The position numbers and the translations under genes are program-made. Under the pieces are notes generated by a model that was not told the origin of the DNA, searched no databases, and saw nothing but the letters and a program-made list of their open reading frames with translations. From assembly GCF_048544455.1 (NCBI RefSeq), contig NC_133530.1, positions 16,607,748 to 16,671,747 on the forward strand: a stretch of DNA of 64,000 nt. Direction: 5' to 3'. Shown here one piece after another: positions 40,640 to 51,219 of the stretch (the first letter of the stretch is position 1; the number at the start of each line of letters is the position of its first letter). Origin of the DNA: Silene latifolia (Eukaryota; Streptophyta; Magnoliopsida; Caryophyllales; Caryophyllaceae).

Positions 40640-40795
40640 CACATTCTATTTTCTAATTAAATTACATAATAAAATTACATTACTTTGAAATAAAATTACA
40701 GCACACTTAAAATAAAATTATATTAACTCGGGAAAAAATTACAGCACAATTAAAATAAAATTACATTAACTCGGGAAAAAATTACAGATCCAACT
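40640..40795. repeat. AT-rich short tandem repeats near the mariner left end
   Basis: Units such as AAATAAAATTACATTA and ACTCGGGAAAAAATTACAG are repeated four to five times with small changes. They lie between the left terminus and the transposase promoter. Confidence 0.7.
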
Positions 40796-41018
40796 TGAAA
40801 GATCGAAAGAGAAAATTGGACTTCAGATTAACTTCATCTTGATTGGTGTGTCTTAGTTGTTCCATAAGCCAAATAAACTCAAATTGTCAGTCCAAATGTA
40901 AATATCCAACTCACCAACATTGAAATTTGGCACCAAAATTGAAATATGGAGCCAAAATACAAAGAGGGAAATATTTGCGCCAAAACCGAAAATTCAAAAG
41001 AGTGCAAAGTTCTTTTGT

Positions 41019-41028
41019 CTATAAATAG
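41019..41028 (+). promoter_or_regulatory. Probable TATA box of the mariner transposase gene
   Basis: CTATAAATAG lies about 95 bp upstream of the likely transposase start at 41121, in an otherwise A-rich leader. Confidence 0.55.
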
Positions 41029-41120
41029 CAGGTGTGAAACAAAAAATTCATTTACTAACTTCAGTCCAAAAAACGTCTTTAAAACATAGAGCTATCAAAC
41101 AAAAAATTCAGCAACATTCA

Positions 41121-41736
41121 ATGAAGAATCTGACCAACTTAGAAAGATCAAAAATAAATGAAACACTATTGAATAACAAAGATAAATGGAAAACCAAGAC
41201 ATGGTATTATCAATGAAGTGGCGCAAGGTTTTCAATCGACGGAAAACAATAACAAGGTTATGGATGGCAAGACAAAAACAAGAGAGCATCATCCATACGG
41301 TGAATGTGAGCAAAAAGAAAGCGACAAAAAAGGTGGGAAGAGCAATTTTAGATGAGGAGAAGCTCAAATCAATTGATCTCTTTGGATAGGTCAACACAAC
41401 ACTCATTGGCCACGCACTTAGGTGTAAGCCAATCAACCGTTTCAAGATGGGTGATGTCAAAACAAATCAAAGTCACACACAAATGCACTCAAACCAGGTT
41501 TGGTGATAAAAACAAACTTGCTAGATTAATTTTCAGTCTACAACATTTAGTATATCATGAACACACTAAAAGAATTGTTTTCAAAGATCAAAGCAACATT
41601 ATTCACATGGATGAGAAATGGTTTTCTAAAACTAAACCTACTACAAGGTTTTATTTGGCTAAAGGTGAAACTGACCCACATAGATGTGTACAATCAAAGA
41701 GTTTCATAGAAAAGGTGATGTTTATGTGTGCAGTAG
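41121..41736 (+). pseudogene. Mariner-like transposase, N-terminal part
   Basis: The coding sequence begins near MKNLTNLERSKINETLL, shifts frame near 41190 and again near 41386, then runs open to the retroelement insertion. It contains a first helix-turn-helix (NRRKTITRLWM) and a second one (HSLATHLGVSQSTVSRWV), and the first catalytic aspartate in IIHMDEKWF. The final readable codons are KVMFMCAV; the frame then enters the LTR and stops at 41876. The family inserts at TA dinucleotides. Two frameshifts plus the insertion make it inactive. The 174-codon open frame 41352-41876 is a chimera of transposase and LTR. Confidence 0.88.
41732..41736. repeat. Target-site duplication of the retroelement complex (left copy)
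   Basis: AGTAG precedes the terminal TGTGGACAGC of LTR A and is repeated at 61590-61594 after the terminal GTGTCTACA of LTR D. Removing the insert and one copy restores the transposase frame (..CAV followed by GRPLYG). Confidence 0.93.
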
Positions 41737-44145
41737 TGTGGACAGCGGGCCGCCCACGGGGGCGCTTGGTTGAGAAACGAGGGACAAGCGTTTGCATTTT
41801 GTATGGAGTCGCCACCAATTTTTATGGGAAATTGGAACCGTTCGAATACCTCGTGTCATGTCAAGACACAAAGTAGTGACATGAACACTAAGCAATCGTT
41901 ACCCTTAGCATTCTATGTCTAGAATGACTCTCGTGGATGCCAATGAACACGGGTGCTCACGGAGATCTGGAGTAAGGGGTGAGGGTACGTATTAGGAAGC
42001 TCTTTTGATCGAACACCTAATCCCGCCCGCCTCGATAGCGGCCTCTACTAATGATTAGGGAAGTTATTCGTACTTGATATATCATCGGCTATAATGCATG
42101 CAATGCAACATCCATTAGATTAATCCTAACATGTGAGAATTTAACTAAGTCGGTTGACACGTAATTAGCATACAATTGGGTCGAAGTAGGAGTTAATGCT
42201 CATTTACATGTGAAAGCATACAAGTGATAGAAGAAATACAATAAAAGAAAATTACAATAATGGAAATTACATTAATTACAAAGGAAAGGCGATTTATGTC
42301 GAAAATACCTCTAAAACGGATAATTTGAGAAAAAAAGAACAAAGGAATTAACGAACAGGAATTAGAGCGATAATACGATTAATAGTGAATTAATACGTAA
42401 GCTAATTAACTAAGTCAAGGCAGAAACGGAGTTCGAACTCAACTCTGGAACCCGAACAGGCGAAAAAGCTCGCCCTTTGGAAGAAGCGCGGCGATTCTTT
42501 GCGTCTGTTTCAAGGGTGAGTTCTGGCCGTGAATGGTTTGAATCGCAAATCGTTAATGTCGATTGGTAATTTATGGATCGATTAAATTATCTACTCGGAT
42601 GAAAGTGATTTAATGGGTTATTTACATGCGATTAAAGTCATAAAAACAGTAAAACATGGATGAGACGGAAACAAACGGACTAATTATGTGAAGGGCCGAT
42701 GGTAATGAATAATTAATAAAACAAACTAACTAAACTAATTAATTACTAAACATGATGAATACGACGAATTAATGAATAAACAGATCAGAATGTATCAACA
42801 ATAAATCCCAGAAACTCAATATAAGGAAATTGAACTTTTAAAACTCGAATTGAACATTAATGACGAAAAACCCGCAAATATTGGATTACAAGGGATTTTA
42901 AGTCGGATTTATGACAATTAAAACATGTGAATTATGGATGAATAATATACATATGAACTATTAACTATCATGATGAACGAATTGACAGACGAACAAAACA
43001 AAAGAAATATTTTTGATACGAATTACAGAGGACGGAGGAAGAAGAAAAGAAGCAGGAACTGCGGCAGCCTCACGAAGAGGCGCAGCAGGTGCTGCGCTCC
43101 TTCGAAGAGGCGCAGCAGTTGCTGCGTCTTTTCTCGACGTCTGTCTGCTGGAAATCCGCAAAAAAGGTTTTAAAGACGGTTTTAGAAATCGGTTTTAATG
43201 AGGTACTTTCGACATAAACCTTACAATGAGGATACGATAAATAAATAACAATAAATAAACGAGGAATATTACACCCTCAGACTTACATGTTGACGGAACG
43301 AGATGAACTAAGAAAATCGATTAGTGAATGCTCGACGCGAATGCAAGGAAAGAGTGCCCTCGAAAGAGGAAAACGATTTAACAAATTGATTAATTAGATT
43401 GATTATTGTGTAGTGGTCAAATTGGTCGGTCATGCAACGGAGAGGCTGGTACCCGGAAGGATCCGAGCTTACGTGGTCGAATGTTCAAGCACGTAGGCGC
43501 CAATTAGTAAGAACAAAGTCTAGAATGCAAAGGGAGAAGAGAAGGGCGGACACTCGCGTGAGAAATATGAGGAACGAAGGCTCCTATTTATACTAATCAC
43601 ACGGAGGAATAGGGTTTCGGAGACTCTTTGGAAGTGAATCTCGGAAAGATATAAAAAAGATACGTAAATCATGCAAAGAAGGGCACGGGAAGAGGCGCGG
43701 CAGCCTGCGTCTCTTGGAAGAGGCGCAGCACCTGCTGCGTCTATTCCCAGGAGGTTTCCTCCTGTTTAAGAAAGATTTCCGTGTTTTAGTTATGGTAGGA
43801 CGGATTTAATTCGATTATCTTTTGAATATTACGGGATATTATTTGCCAAAAGATAAAATTTGAGAAATATGGAATAGAAATATCAGGAACATTCGAACAT
43901 TCGACTCGGGATTTAACAGTTATCGAGAAAATGGAGACGGTTTTTGACCCGGACTCCGAATGTACTCTAATTATCGCCAAAAAACGACCGTATCGGCACG
44001 TAGATGACAACTAAGAGGTTGACATTAATTTTTGAGCAATCACTTGACGATAATCTTACGAATTGTCACTAATCGTTCCGCGAATCAAACATGCGGCCCA
44101 ATCATCACCGGGTGGTTTGCGAGGGTGCGTAAACGAGGTGTCTCT
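41737..44145 (-). repeat. LTR A (3' LTR of the complex)
   Basis: On the plus strand it starts TGTGGACAGCGGGCC and ends GAGGTGTCTCT, where other copies have GTGTCTACA, so the inner tip is mutated. The polypurine tract complement GAGCCCCCACTTTGAC follows at once. It is nearly identical to LTR D, except in the GC-rich hairpin stretches. The minus-strand TATA box TATAAATAGGAGCC is at about 43580-43594. Confidence 0.92.
43055..43745. repeat. GC-rich hairpin motif clusters in LTR A
   Basis: Clusters at about 43068-43130 and 43688-43745, and a decayed one near 42460-42515, contain GAAGAGGCGCAGCA and its inverse TGCTGCGTCTCTT arranged as imperfect hairpins. Equivalent clusters occur in LTR B (51620-51680, 52236-52318, 52855-52915), LTR C (54470-54520, 55063-55123, 55681-55738) and LTR D (59895-59950, 60497-60560, 61128-61186). 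They are the most variable part of otherwise near-identical LTRs. Confidence 0.85.
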
Positions 44146-45511
44146 GAGCCCCCACTTTGACCGAGGCTTGGACAAGGCGAAAGTCAAAGTATAGCCATCA
44201 GTTCAATCGAAGATTACAACCTCACGACTATGGCGATGCGAGGCGGCTCAAGGGGTCCGAACCAAGGACCTGTCGTCGGGAACATTTTAGAGTCCGTCGA
44301 CTATCGGGGAGGGTCGTTTAAAGTCCATTAGACTACGTAAGGAAGCTCGCCTTGACCATAAGAAGAGATCATACCGAGATACCCCCTGGGTGAAGCGGGA
44401 TCAAGACGCTTCGAAAGAAAAATTCATTGTCCGAAGATAACTTGGTGTCCGAAGGCATTAGAGGTCTGAGGGAACTTTGGTCGAACTCTGCGGGGAACAA
44501 GAGATATATAAAAAACAACAAGCGGGACGTCGGTAGAAACCGGGGAAGTCTGCTGCGTCGGTCTCAAGCGAACTTTGGCGAAATTTAGAAATTTGAATTT
44601 GCTTGCGTTGGTCTCAAACAAACTCTTGTTGGGGAATATATCGATGATTTTGGCGGGAATCGCTTGTCTCTGTCCTCAAGCAAACTCTCGTTGGGTGATT
44701 ATCTTGACGATTAGGAGCATCTTGATCGTCATGGGAGAAACTTCAAGTGAGCGATCGCAAAATACCACCATTTGGATAGAATGAGCAATACCGCAAAATA
44801 CTGCTGCGAGGATAAAATGAATTTGGACGATCTCGCAAAATATTGTCGCTACTGGATAAAATGTGGGCGGAACGAAGAAATCGTCGAAACGGACCAAAAT
44901 GATACAAACGTCATCGAGGAAGAGGCGCACCAAAGATGGGCCCACAAATAACGAACTCATAACGAATTTTCGAAAATTCGTAAGGAGGGAACAAAAGGAA
45001 GAGGCGCAGCAAGAGCTGCGTCTCTTGGAAGAGCGCGGCGCTTTGTTGCGTCCTTTCCCAATTTGACAATTTCGCGTAAAAACGCGAAATCGAGGGTTTT
45101 AATTCATTATTTCGAAACACAAATCTTTCAATTTCTCTCTCAAATCTTCACCATTTCCGTCGAGGTTGGATTCAAAAGCTTGCTTGAAATATGACTAATC
45201 GAGGTATGTGTTTTAATCTTGCATTAATCATCCGTATTTGTCGAATTTTGAGCCGCAAACATTAGGGTTTTCGACCCATTTACTCGAAAATTTGGGGCTT
45301 TTCCCCCAAATGGATTTGTCTTGCCAAATTGATGCTAGAAATGGATAGTAGGCAATGTTAGGAACATAACCATGTATTTGCTTTGAATTTTCATCGAGTT
45401 TTGAGCCCTTGAGCGAATTTTGAGACGGTTTCACAGCTAGATCGAAAATGGCTTCGAAAATGGCCTTAGGATTGCCCATTCGTGATGAAATTTGATATTT
45501 GGGACCCTTGG
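44146..45511. repeat. Left inverted arm, non-LTR part
   Basis: This 3' region of the retroelement plus exon 1 and part of intron 1 of the plant-mobile-domain gene is repeated in inverse orientation at 49838-51219, with scattered differences. Together with LTR A against LTR B this makes arms of about 3.78 kb around a 4.3-kb centre. It contains a diverged tandem repeat with CTCAAGCAAACTCTCGTTGG (44600-44700) and AATACTGC/AATATTG-type repeats (44755-44860). Confidence 0.88.
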
Positions 45512-48197
45512 GTGATGGGTAAACTTCCTGTCATCTCGGAATTTTGGTTGGTGACAACTTTTGCAGGGCACCTTTCTAGGGCATAACCGCCATTATAGCG
45601 AAATGCTGCCGAATTTTCGACTCGAACCCGGAACTAGGCTTTGACTTTGACTTGACTCGACCCAATTTGTCACATGAGTGGTTGAATTGGTGAGAATACG
45701 GCCAAGGATGGCCAGAAAGGGGCGATTTCCGGGGCTCCGGAGGCTCGAAAATTTCTTAATCAAAGGCTCGCCGTCACGTGACGCGGCCTAAACTTGTTTT
45801 AATGTTGCAGGTGATGATGCTTCCACTTCCGGGAGGACTCCCATGGAGGTTGACTTGATGCGGTTGAGGAGGCTTTGGAGCGGGCCACCGACGCGGTGAT
45901 GGCGCTGCAGACGAGATTCCCGAGGAGGAGGTTCGATGAGGAGGAGATTCCGCGACGGGCCCACCTCGGACGAGGGGGTCGTCAGCCGAGAGGAGCTCCC
46001 ACGTGGCCGAGACACGGGAGAGTAGGCACCTTGTGTGGGCTGCAGAGGGTCACTTGTCCTACAGGACGGTGAAGAGCTTGGTAAATAGGAATTCCCTAAC
46101 TCATTACTTATCCTCTTTCTGTTTTTTTTTTTAATTTCCTTCAAATTTACTTCAAAACTAAAGATAGCTTTATTTCGAATCATAATAGGAGGCCGGGAAT
46201 ATCAGGTCGTTCTCGGGTTACACGACGGCGATGGAGCACTACGAGCGGTGTCGTCGGAGGAGGAGAGGGCCATGATTGAGCGTGGAGCGTTCGGTCCCTC
46301 TGGTTGGTCCGGAGGGATATCGTGAAGAGGAAGTTGCGGGCCAACCTTAGCACGGTCCGCGCTTTCTTGGATCGATTTTGGGATACGACTTCCACGTTTC
46401 ACCCGCCTTTTGGTGAGGTGGGAGTCACCTTGGAGGACTACGGCATGATTTCTCAGTGGTGTGCGTGCGGGATCGAGGAGATGGTGTGGCCGGAGGCGGC
46501 ATGAGAGCGGATTCGGCCGAGGCGAGGAGGTTGATCGGTGGAACACGTCGCCGAAGGCTGTTGCGGTGCCGGGTTTGGTACCCAGTACCTATGTTCGAGA
46601 TTACTTCGCGGGGAAGACCCCGGCATCGGTGGTGATCGATGGGAGGGAGACGGTTCCTCCTTCTTGTACAGCTGAGCAGAGGGCTCGTTTGTGGCTTTGG
46701 TGGTTCTTGTCTTCGATTTACCTCGGAGACAAGGGTGAGAGGCTGTCGACGAAGCTTCTTCCCTTCCTTGCTGACCTGAGCTCCCTAGGGCGTTGGGATT
46801 GGGTCACTGCTGGTTTTGCGGTCCTCATCCGCTTCATGAGGGCCATGGTTCGTCCGGAGTTGATGGAGAAGGGGACTTCTCCTGGCGCTGTCGGACCTGG
46901 GCTATTGTTGGAGGTATGAACCTTCCCTTTGATAGCAAAATGAATTCCTTTCTTTTATCAAGATCGAAAGATCGTCATTGACTATTCCGTTTTACAGGCG
47001 TGGGTGTACTCTTACTTCCCGGGCCTCGTGCCCAAGAGGACGGAGCCGTTGGAGAGGGCCTATCCCGTGGTGAGGTATTGGGTCATGTGCTTGGACGAAG
47101 AGCAAGCGTTCTTCTCACAATGTCTACCGGCGGGATGTGAACGCCTTCACCGAGAGCGTGAGTATCCCGTTTGTACGCATTTATACTTCTTTCCCTTCAT
47201 CCGATCACGGGAATGATCTCTGTCTTTATCTTGTTGCGGTGGGTGCCCGGACCTTGGGCGGAGTATGCCGAGGCACCTCCTTTTTCTTGAGGTCCTTCGA
47301 CCTAGGAGCCCGAGTCATTTGTTGTTGTGGACGTCGATGGGTCCGGTGTGGTACTTAGGCGAGCGTTTGGCTCGTCAGTGCTCTCGGGACGCGTTGACGG
47401 TTCTGTTGATCCTCCTAGGACGATGTTCGGGAGCCTTCCGAGGTTGAGAGGAGGCGGACTTGGCCGTGTCGGTGGTGACGACCTCCTTCGCTGGTGAGGA
47501 CTACTCGGCATTCCTTTACGGGAGGTTGGCGTACTGGCCAGTAGTGGTGAGTATCCTTTTATTTCTCTTTGATTGACTTTGGGAATTTCGATGAAAGATC
47601 ACCGATTAATGAGAGTCGTTTGTCTTTGCAGGAGGTTGAGGCGGCGGGCATCGAGCCCCAGTGTATCCCGAGACTCTCGAGTACACCGACGCGACCGGGA
47701 GGACGACGACCTCCGAGTTGCGTGATTTTGACGTGGTCGTGACGGATCTTGGCCTCGACGATCGGGCAAAGATCGATTCGGAGGGTGAGCCTCGGCTTAT
47801 TCACCTTTGCGTAAGAACACATTGGATTAAACTTGTTCAATTTGCTGAGAATTTCTTTTGAAAACGCAGGTCGCGCCATCTCGGTTCGTGGCACTATGGA
47901 GGGTGGCCAACCGGTTGCGAGCTACCGCCATCGAGGCACTCGTCGGTGGTCGAGGTCGTCAGGTATGAACCTTATTTGATCTCTTTTGATTGATTTTTTT
48001 TATTTTGTTCTTTTGTTTGTTTGAATCGATTGACATGAGCCAATTTCTTTCTTTGTTCTCAGCCGATCGTGAGTGGAGCGAGAGTTAGCCTGATCCGGGA
48101 GGAGACGGCTCGTTTGTCGAGGGAGCTCGAGTTTCGGGATGCCGAGATCGCTGCTCTTATGGCGAGGGTTGCCGAGTTGGAGGGTGCTCAGCAGTAG
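45191..48197 (+). pseudogene. Plant mobile domain (PMD-like) gene, intron-bearing, antisense to the retroelement
   Basis: ATG at 45191 opens a 13-base exon (CGAG|GTATGTG), joined to 45811 after TTGCAG. Further junctions are at 46080/46190, 46913/46998 (TTGGAG|GTATGA, TTTACAG), about 47157, 47545/47633, 47783/47870 and 47961/48062. The protein shows PMD hallmarks: AFLDRFWDTTSTFHPPFGEV followed by GVTLEDYGM, then LWWFLSSIYLGDKGERLSTK, LPFLADLSSLGRWDWVTAGF and the segment AWVYSYFPGLVPKR. It ends in a coiled coil (LIREETARLSRELEFRDAEI) with stop at 48195-48197. The frame breaks in exon 2 near 45890, and the acceptor near 47236 reads GCGG instead of GCAG, so it is probably decayed. PMD proteins are known from plant transposons and from MAIN-type silencing factors. 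Introns survive because the gene opposes the element's RNA. Confidence 0.75.
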
Positions 48198-48244
48198 TCT
48201 GCGTGGTCTTTGTAGTCTTGATTTTGAACATTTTTGGATTTTGT

Positions 48245-48335
48245 TTGGGGCGAAGCCCCCAGTTTATTTGGACTTGGATTTATTTGGGGCGAAGCCCCCA
48301 GTTGCACATCTGGACTTGTTTGGGCGAAGCCCTTG
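48245..48335. repeat. Three GGGGCGAAGCCCCCAGT hairpin repeats after the PMD-like gene
   Basis: GGGGCGAAGCCCCCAG occurs at about 48248 and 48286, with a shorter GGGCGAAGCCC at about 48331. Each forms a small hairpin. Related GCCCCCAG words recur at 57283, 57890 and 57950 and resemble the complement of the polypurine tract (GTGGGGGCTC). A 26-base A-run follows at 48540-48566. Confidence 0.7.
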
Positions 48336-48899
48336 ATTGCTTGTATATTTGCTTTTTTGTTGTATATACGACGGCCTGAGTGCCTTTTCTTTCTTTGGGT
48401 TGTGTTGTTTTGTACCGCAGTTAGCTTTTGGACAAGTTTGGTAGACAATGGTTTGTACCGTCATGCTGCCGAAATTCACATAGAAAAAACACATTCATTT
48501 ACATTTTCATATACACACGTAAGGCCTTTAATTGGTGCAAAAAAAAAAAAAAAAAAAAAAAAAAAATGAGACTCGAAAAGAACACGAAAATGCAAAAATT
48601 TTGTCGGAAATGACCGGACGGTAGGGAGGGTTACCCCCGCAAAAAAAAGAAAAAAAGAAATATATAAGTTAGAAAATGAAGAAAATAGAAATGAAATGAC
48701 TAAATAAAAGTGAAAATAAAAAAGAAAGAATTAAAAAAAGAATTAAAATGGCCGAAAATGTTGACGTCGCCTCGAAATGCGCGTTCCTGGATTAAGGAAA
48801 CCTGAAGCATGGTAAATTTCGCGGATTTACCAAAATAAAATCCCGTAGGAATAGGAAATTATTCGTTTATAGAATTAGGAAAGATCCAAACACGGAAAT

Positions 48900-49030
48900 C
48901 ACAGAAGTGATGCTAGGGAAGAGGCGCGACAAGAAGAGCTGCGTCCCTTTGAGGAGGCGCAGCAGTGCCGCGCCTTTGTTCCCAGCGGTCGGTTCGACGA
49001 TTTTTGGAAACAGCAATTAGTATAAATAGA
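48900..49030 (+). promoter_or_regulatory. Promoter-like region of the second antisense gene
   Basis: GC-rich hairpin words (GAAGAGGCGCGAC, GAGGAGGCGCAGCAG) at 48911-48985 precede TTAGTATAAATAG, with the TATA box at 49021-49029. The ATG follows about 100 bp on, at 49128. The LTRs have the same order of hairpin, TTAGTATAAATAG and start. Confidence 0.6.
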
Positions 49031-49127
49031 AGCGTCGATGAAGCTTTAAATCATACAATTCTTCCGTCTCTTCTTCGTTGATTCACATATAAAACTCCCC
49101 ATAAATTTTCAAGAGAAAATTATCATC

Positions 49128-49759
49128 ATGAATACCCTAGAAATTCGCTTGAAGGAATGGACTAACGAGTTTTCGAATATTGAGAAACATGACATGGGTG
49201 CTTACAACCTTGGGTCTCTGTTGAGTTTGAAGCTCATTAAGGTAGTAAAGCCGTTCTTGGATGCTTGTCTTGATTATTGGGATCCAAATTATCATGTTTT
49301 CGCGTTCCCAGGAGGTGATATTTGTCCTTTTCCAGGAGGAAATTTGCTATTGGCGGGTGGGACCCTGAACATTTACCTGCCATCCCCTCCACTTCACAAG
49401 GGTATAAGAGCAAGTTTAGAGATTTGCTTGGACTTACTAGGCTTGAGGTAGATCGTCTTGTTACTTCGAAAGGCGTGCGGATGTTGGATTTTATGGATCG
49501 ATTCATCAACGGGCCGACCCTCTGTCTCTTATGTTGCTAGGAGGAGAGCATTCGGTTTGTTTGCTTCACGTTTACGTCTTTCGGGGACATGTTGATGAAG
49601 ATTTGAGAGGTGATCCCCGCCTATTGGGTCTCGTTGAGCAAATGGAGTCGCGCAGAGCCCAGCTTGCTTGTGTTTAGGGGAGATTATCTTGGGTTTGGAT
49701 AACAGGAAATCCAACCGCGATCTTCCATTCTTGGGGAGTCCCGTCATCTTACAGGTAAA
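49128..49759 (+). pseudogene. Second retroelement-borne gene, PMD/DUF7745-like, truncated
   Basis: The sequence starts MNTLEIRLKEWTNEF and has the block GSLLSLKLIKVVKPFLDACL followed by DYWDPNYHVFAFPGG, which parallels the first block of PMD-like proteins. After a frameshift near 49340 it continues IGGWDPEHLPAIPST, then LTRLEVDRLVTSKGVRMLDF. After another shift near 49513 it reads HVYVFRGHVDEDLRGDPRLL and ends with DLPFLGSPVILQ at a donor-like CAG|GTAAAAG (49758). A T-run and the inverted arm (from 49838) replace everything downstream. I associate the family with DUF7745-type proteins carried by plant Ty3/gypsy elements, but that name is less certain than the PMD call. Confidence 0.6.
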
Positions 49760-49768
49760 AGACACCCT

Positions 49769-49774
49769 TTTTTT

Positions 49775-49805
<31 letters not shown>

Positions 49806-49806
49806 G
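49769..49806. repeat. Poly(T) tract at the arm junction
   Basis: The tract of almost uninterrupted T sits between the truncated gene's donor site and the start of the right inverted arm (about 49838). It may mark a microhomology or template-switch junction with the A-run class of sequence at 48540. Confidence 0.6.
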
Positions 49807-49837
49807 TTTTTTTGGGTGTCTAACAAATTCACATGCG

Positions 49838-51219
49838 CAAGGGTCTCAAATATCAAGTTTCATCACAAATGGGCAATCCTAAGGTCGTTTTCGAAGCCAT
49901 TTTCGATCTAGCTGTGAAACCGTCTCAAAATTCGCTCAAGGGCTCAAAACTCGATGAAAATTCAAAGTGAATACATGGTTATGTTCCTAACATTGCCTAC
50001 TATCCATTTCTAGCATCAATTTGGCAAGACAAATCCATTTGGGGGAAAAGCCCCAAATTTTCGAGTAAATGGGTCGAAAACCCTAATGTTTGCGGCTCAA
50101 AATTCGACAAATACGGATGATTAATGCAAGATTAAAGCACATACCTCGATTAGTCATATTTCAAGCAAGCTTTTGAATCCAACCTTGACGGAAATGGTGA
50201 AGATTTGAGAGAGAAATTGAAGGATTTGTGTTTCGAAATAATGAATTAAAACCCTTCTGATTTCGCGTTTTACGCGAATTGTCAAATTGGGGAAAGGACG
50301 CAAAGCGGGCCGCGCCTCTTCCAAGAGACGCAGCTCTTGCTGCGCCTCTTCCTTTTGTTCCCTCCTTACGAATTTTCGAAAATTCGTTATGAGTTCGTTA
50401 TTTGTGGGCCCATCTTTGGTGCGCCTCTTCCTCGATGACATTTGTATCACTTTGGTCCGTTTCGACGATTTCTTCGTTCCGGCCCACATTTTATCCAGCG
50501 CGACAATATTTTGCAGTATCGTCCAAATTCATTTTATCCCTCGCAGCAGTATTTTGCAGTATTGCTCAATTTATTCTATCCAGCGCAGTGGTATTTTGCA
50601 GTACTGCTCACTTGAAGTTTCTCCCATGACGATCAAGATGCTCCTAATCGTCAAAATAATCACCCAACGAGAGTTTGCTTGAGGACAGAGACAAGCAGAT
50701 TCCCGCCAAAATCATCAGTATATTCCCCAACAAGAGTTTGTTTGAGACCAACGCAAGCAAATTCAGCCTCTAAATTTCGCCAAAGTTCGCTTGAGACCGA
50801 CGCAAGCAGACTTTCCCAGCAGTTTCTACCGACGTCCTGCTGTTGTTTTTTATATATCTCTTGTTCCCCGCAGAGTTCGACCAAAGTTCCCTGTGACCTC
50901 CTAATGCCTTCAGACACCAAGTTATCTTCAGACCAATGAATATTTTTTCTTTCGAAGCGTCTTCAGTCCCGCTTCACCCAGGGGTATCTCAGGTATGATC
51001 TCTTCTTATGGCTGGCGAGCTTCCTTACGTAGTCTAATGGACTTTAAACGACCCTCCCCGATAGTCGACAGACTCTAAAATGTTCCCGACGACAGGTCCT
51101 TGGTTCAGACCCCTTGAGCCGCCTCGCGTCGCCATAGTCGTCAGGTTGTAATCTTCGATTGACCTGATGGCTATACTTTGACTTTCGCCTTGTCCAAGCC
51201 TCAGTCAAAGTGGGGGCTC
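49838..51219. repeat. Right inverted arm, non-LTR part
   Basis: This is the inverse of 44146-45511. The minus-strand equivalent of the PMD-gene ATG and donor is present near 50140-50155 but leads into the junction, so no gene is formed. It ends with the polypurine tract GTCAAAGTGGGGGCTC immediately before LTR B. Confidence 0.88.
51204..51219 (+). other. Polypurine tract of LTR B
   Basis: GTCAAAGTGGGGGCTC abuts the first base of LTR B (TGTAGACACC). The same sequence in complement abuts LTR A (44146) and LTR C (56139). It is the expected plus-strand primer site. Confidence 0.8.

Noticed and set aside
43013-43198. GC-rich repeat clusters considered as CRISPR-like or coding
   Set aside because: Plant nuclear context, hairpin words without spacers, and Ala/Arg-rich translations that differ in each LTR copy. 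They are LTR hairpin motifs.
46461-46919. 152-codon ORF as a stand-alone gene
   Set aside because: It is one exon of the PMD-like gene. Splice sites at 46914 and 46997 continue it.
48234-48613. ORFs with a poly-lysine end
   Set aside because: The lysines come from the A-run at 48540-48566. The region is 3' non-coding sequence of the PMD-like gene.
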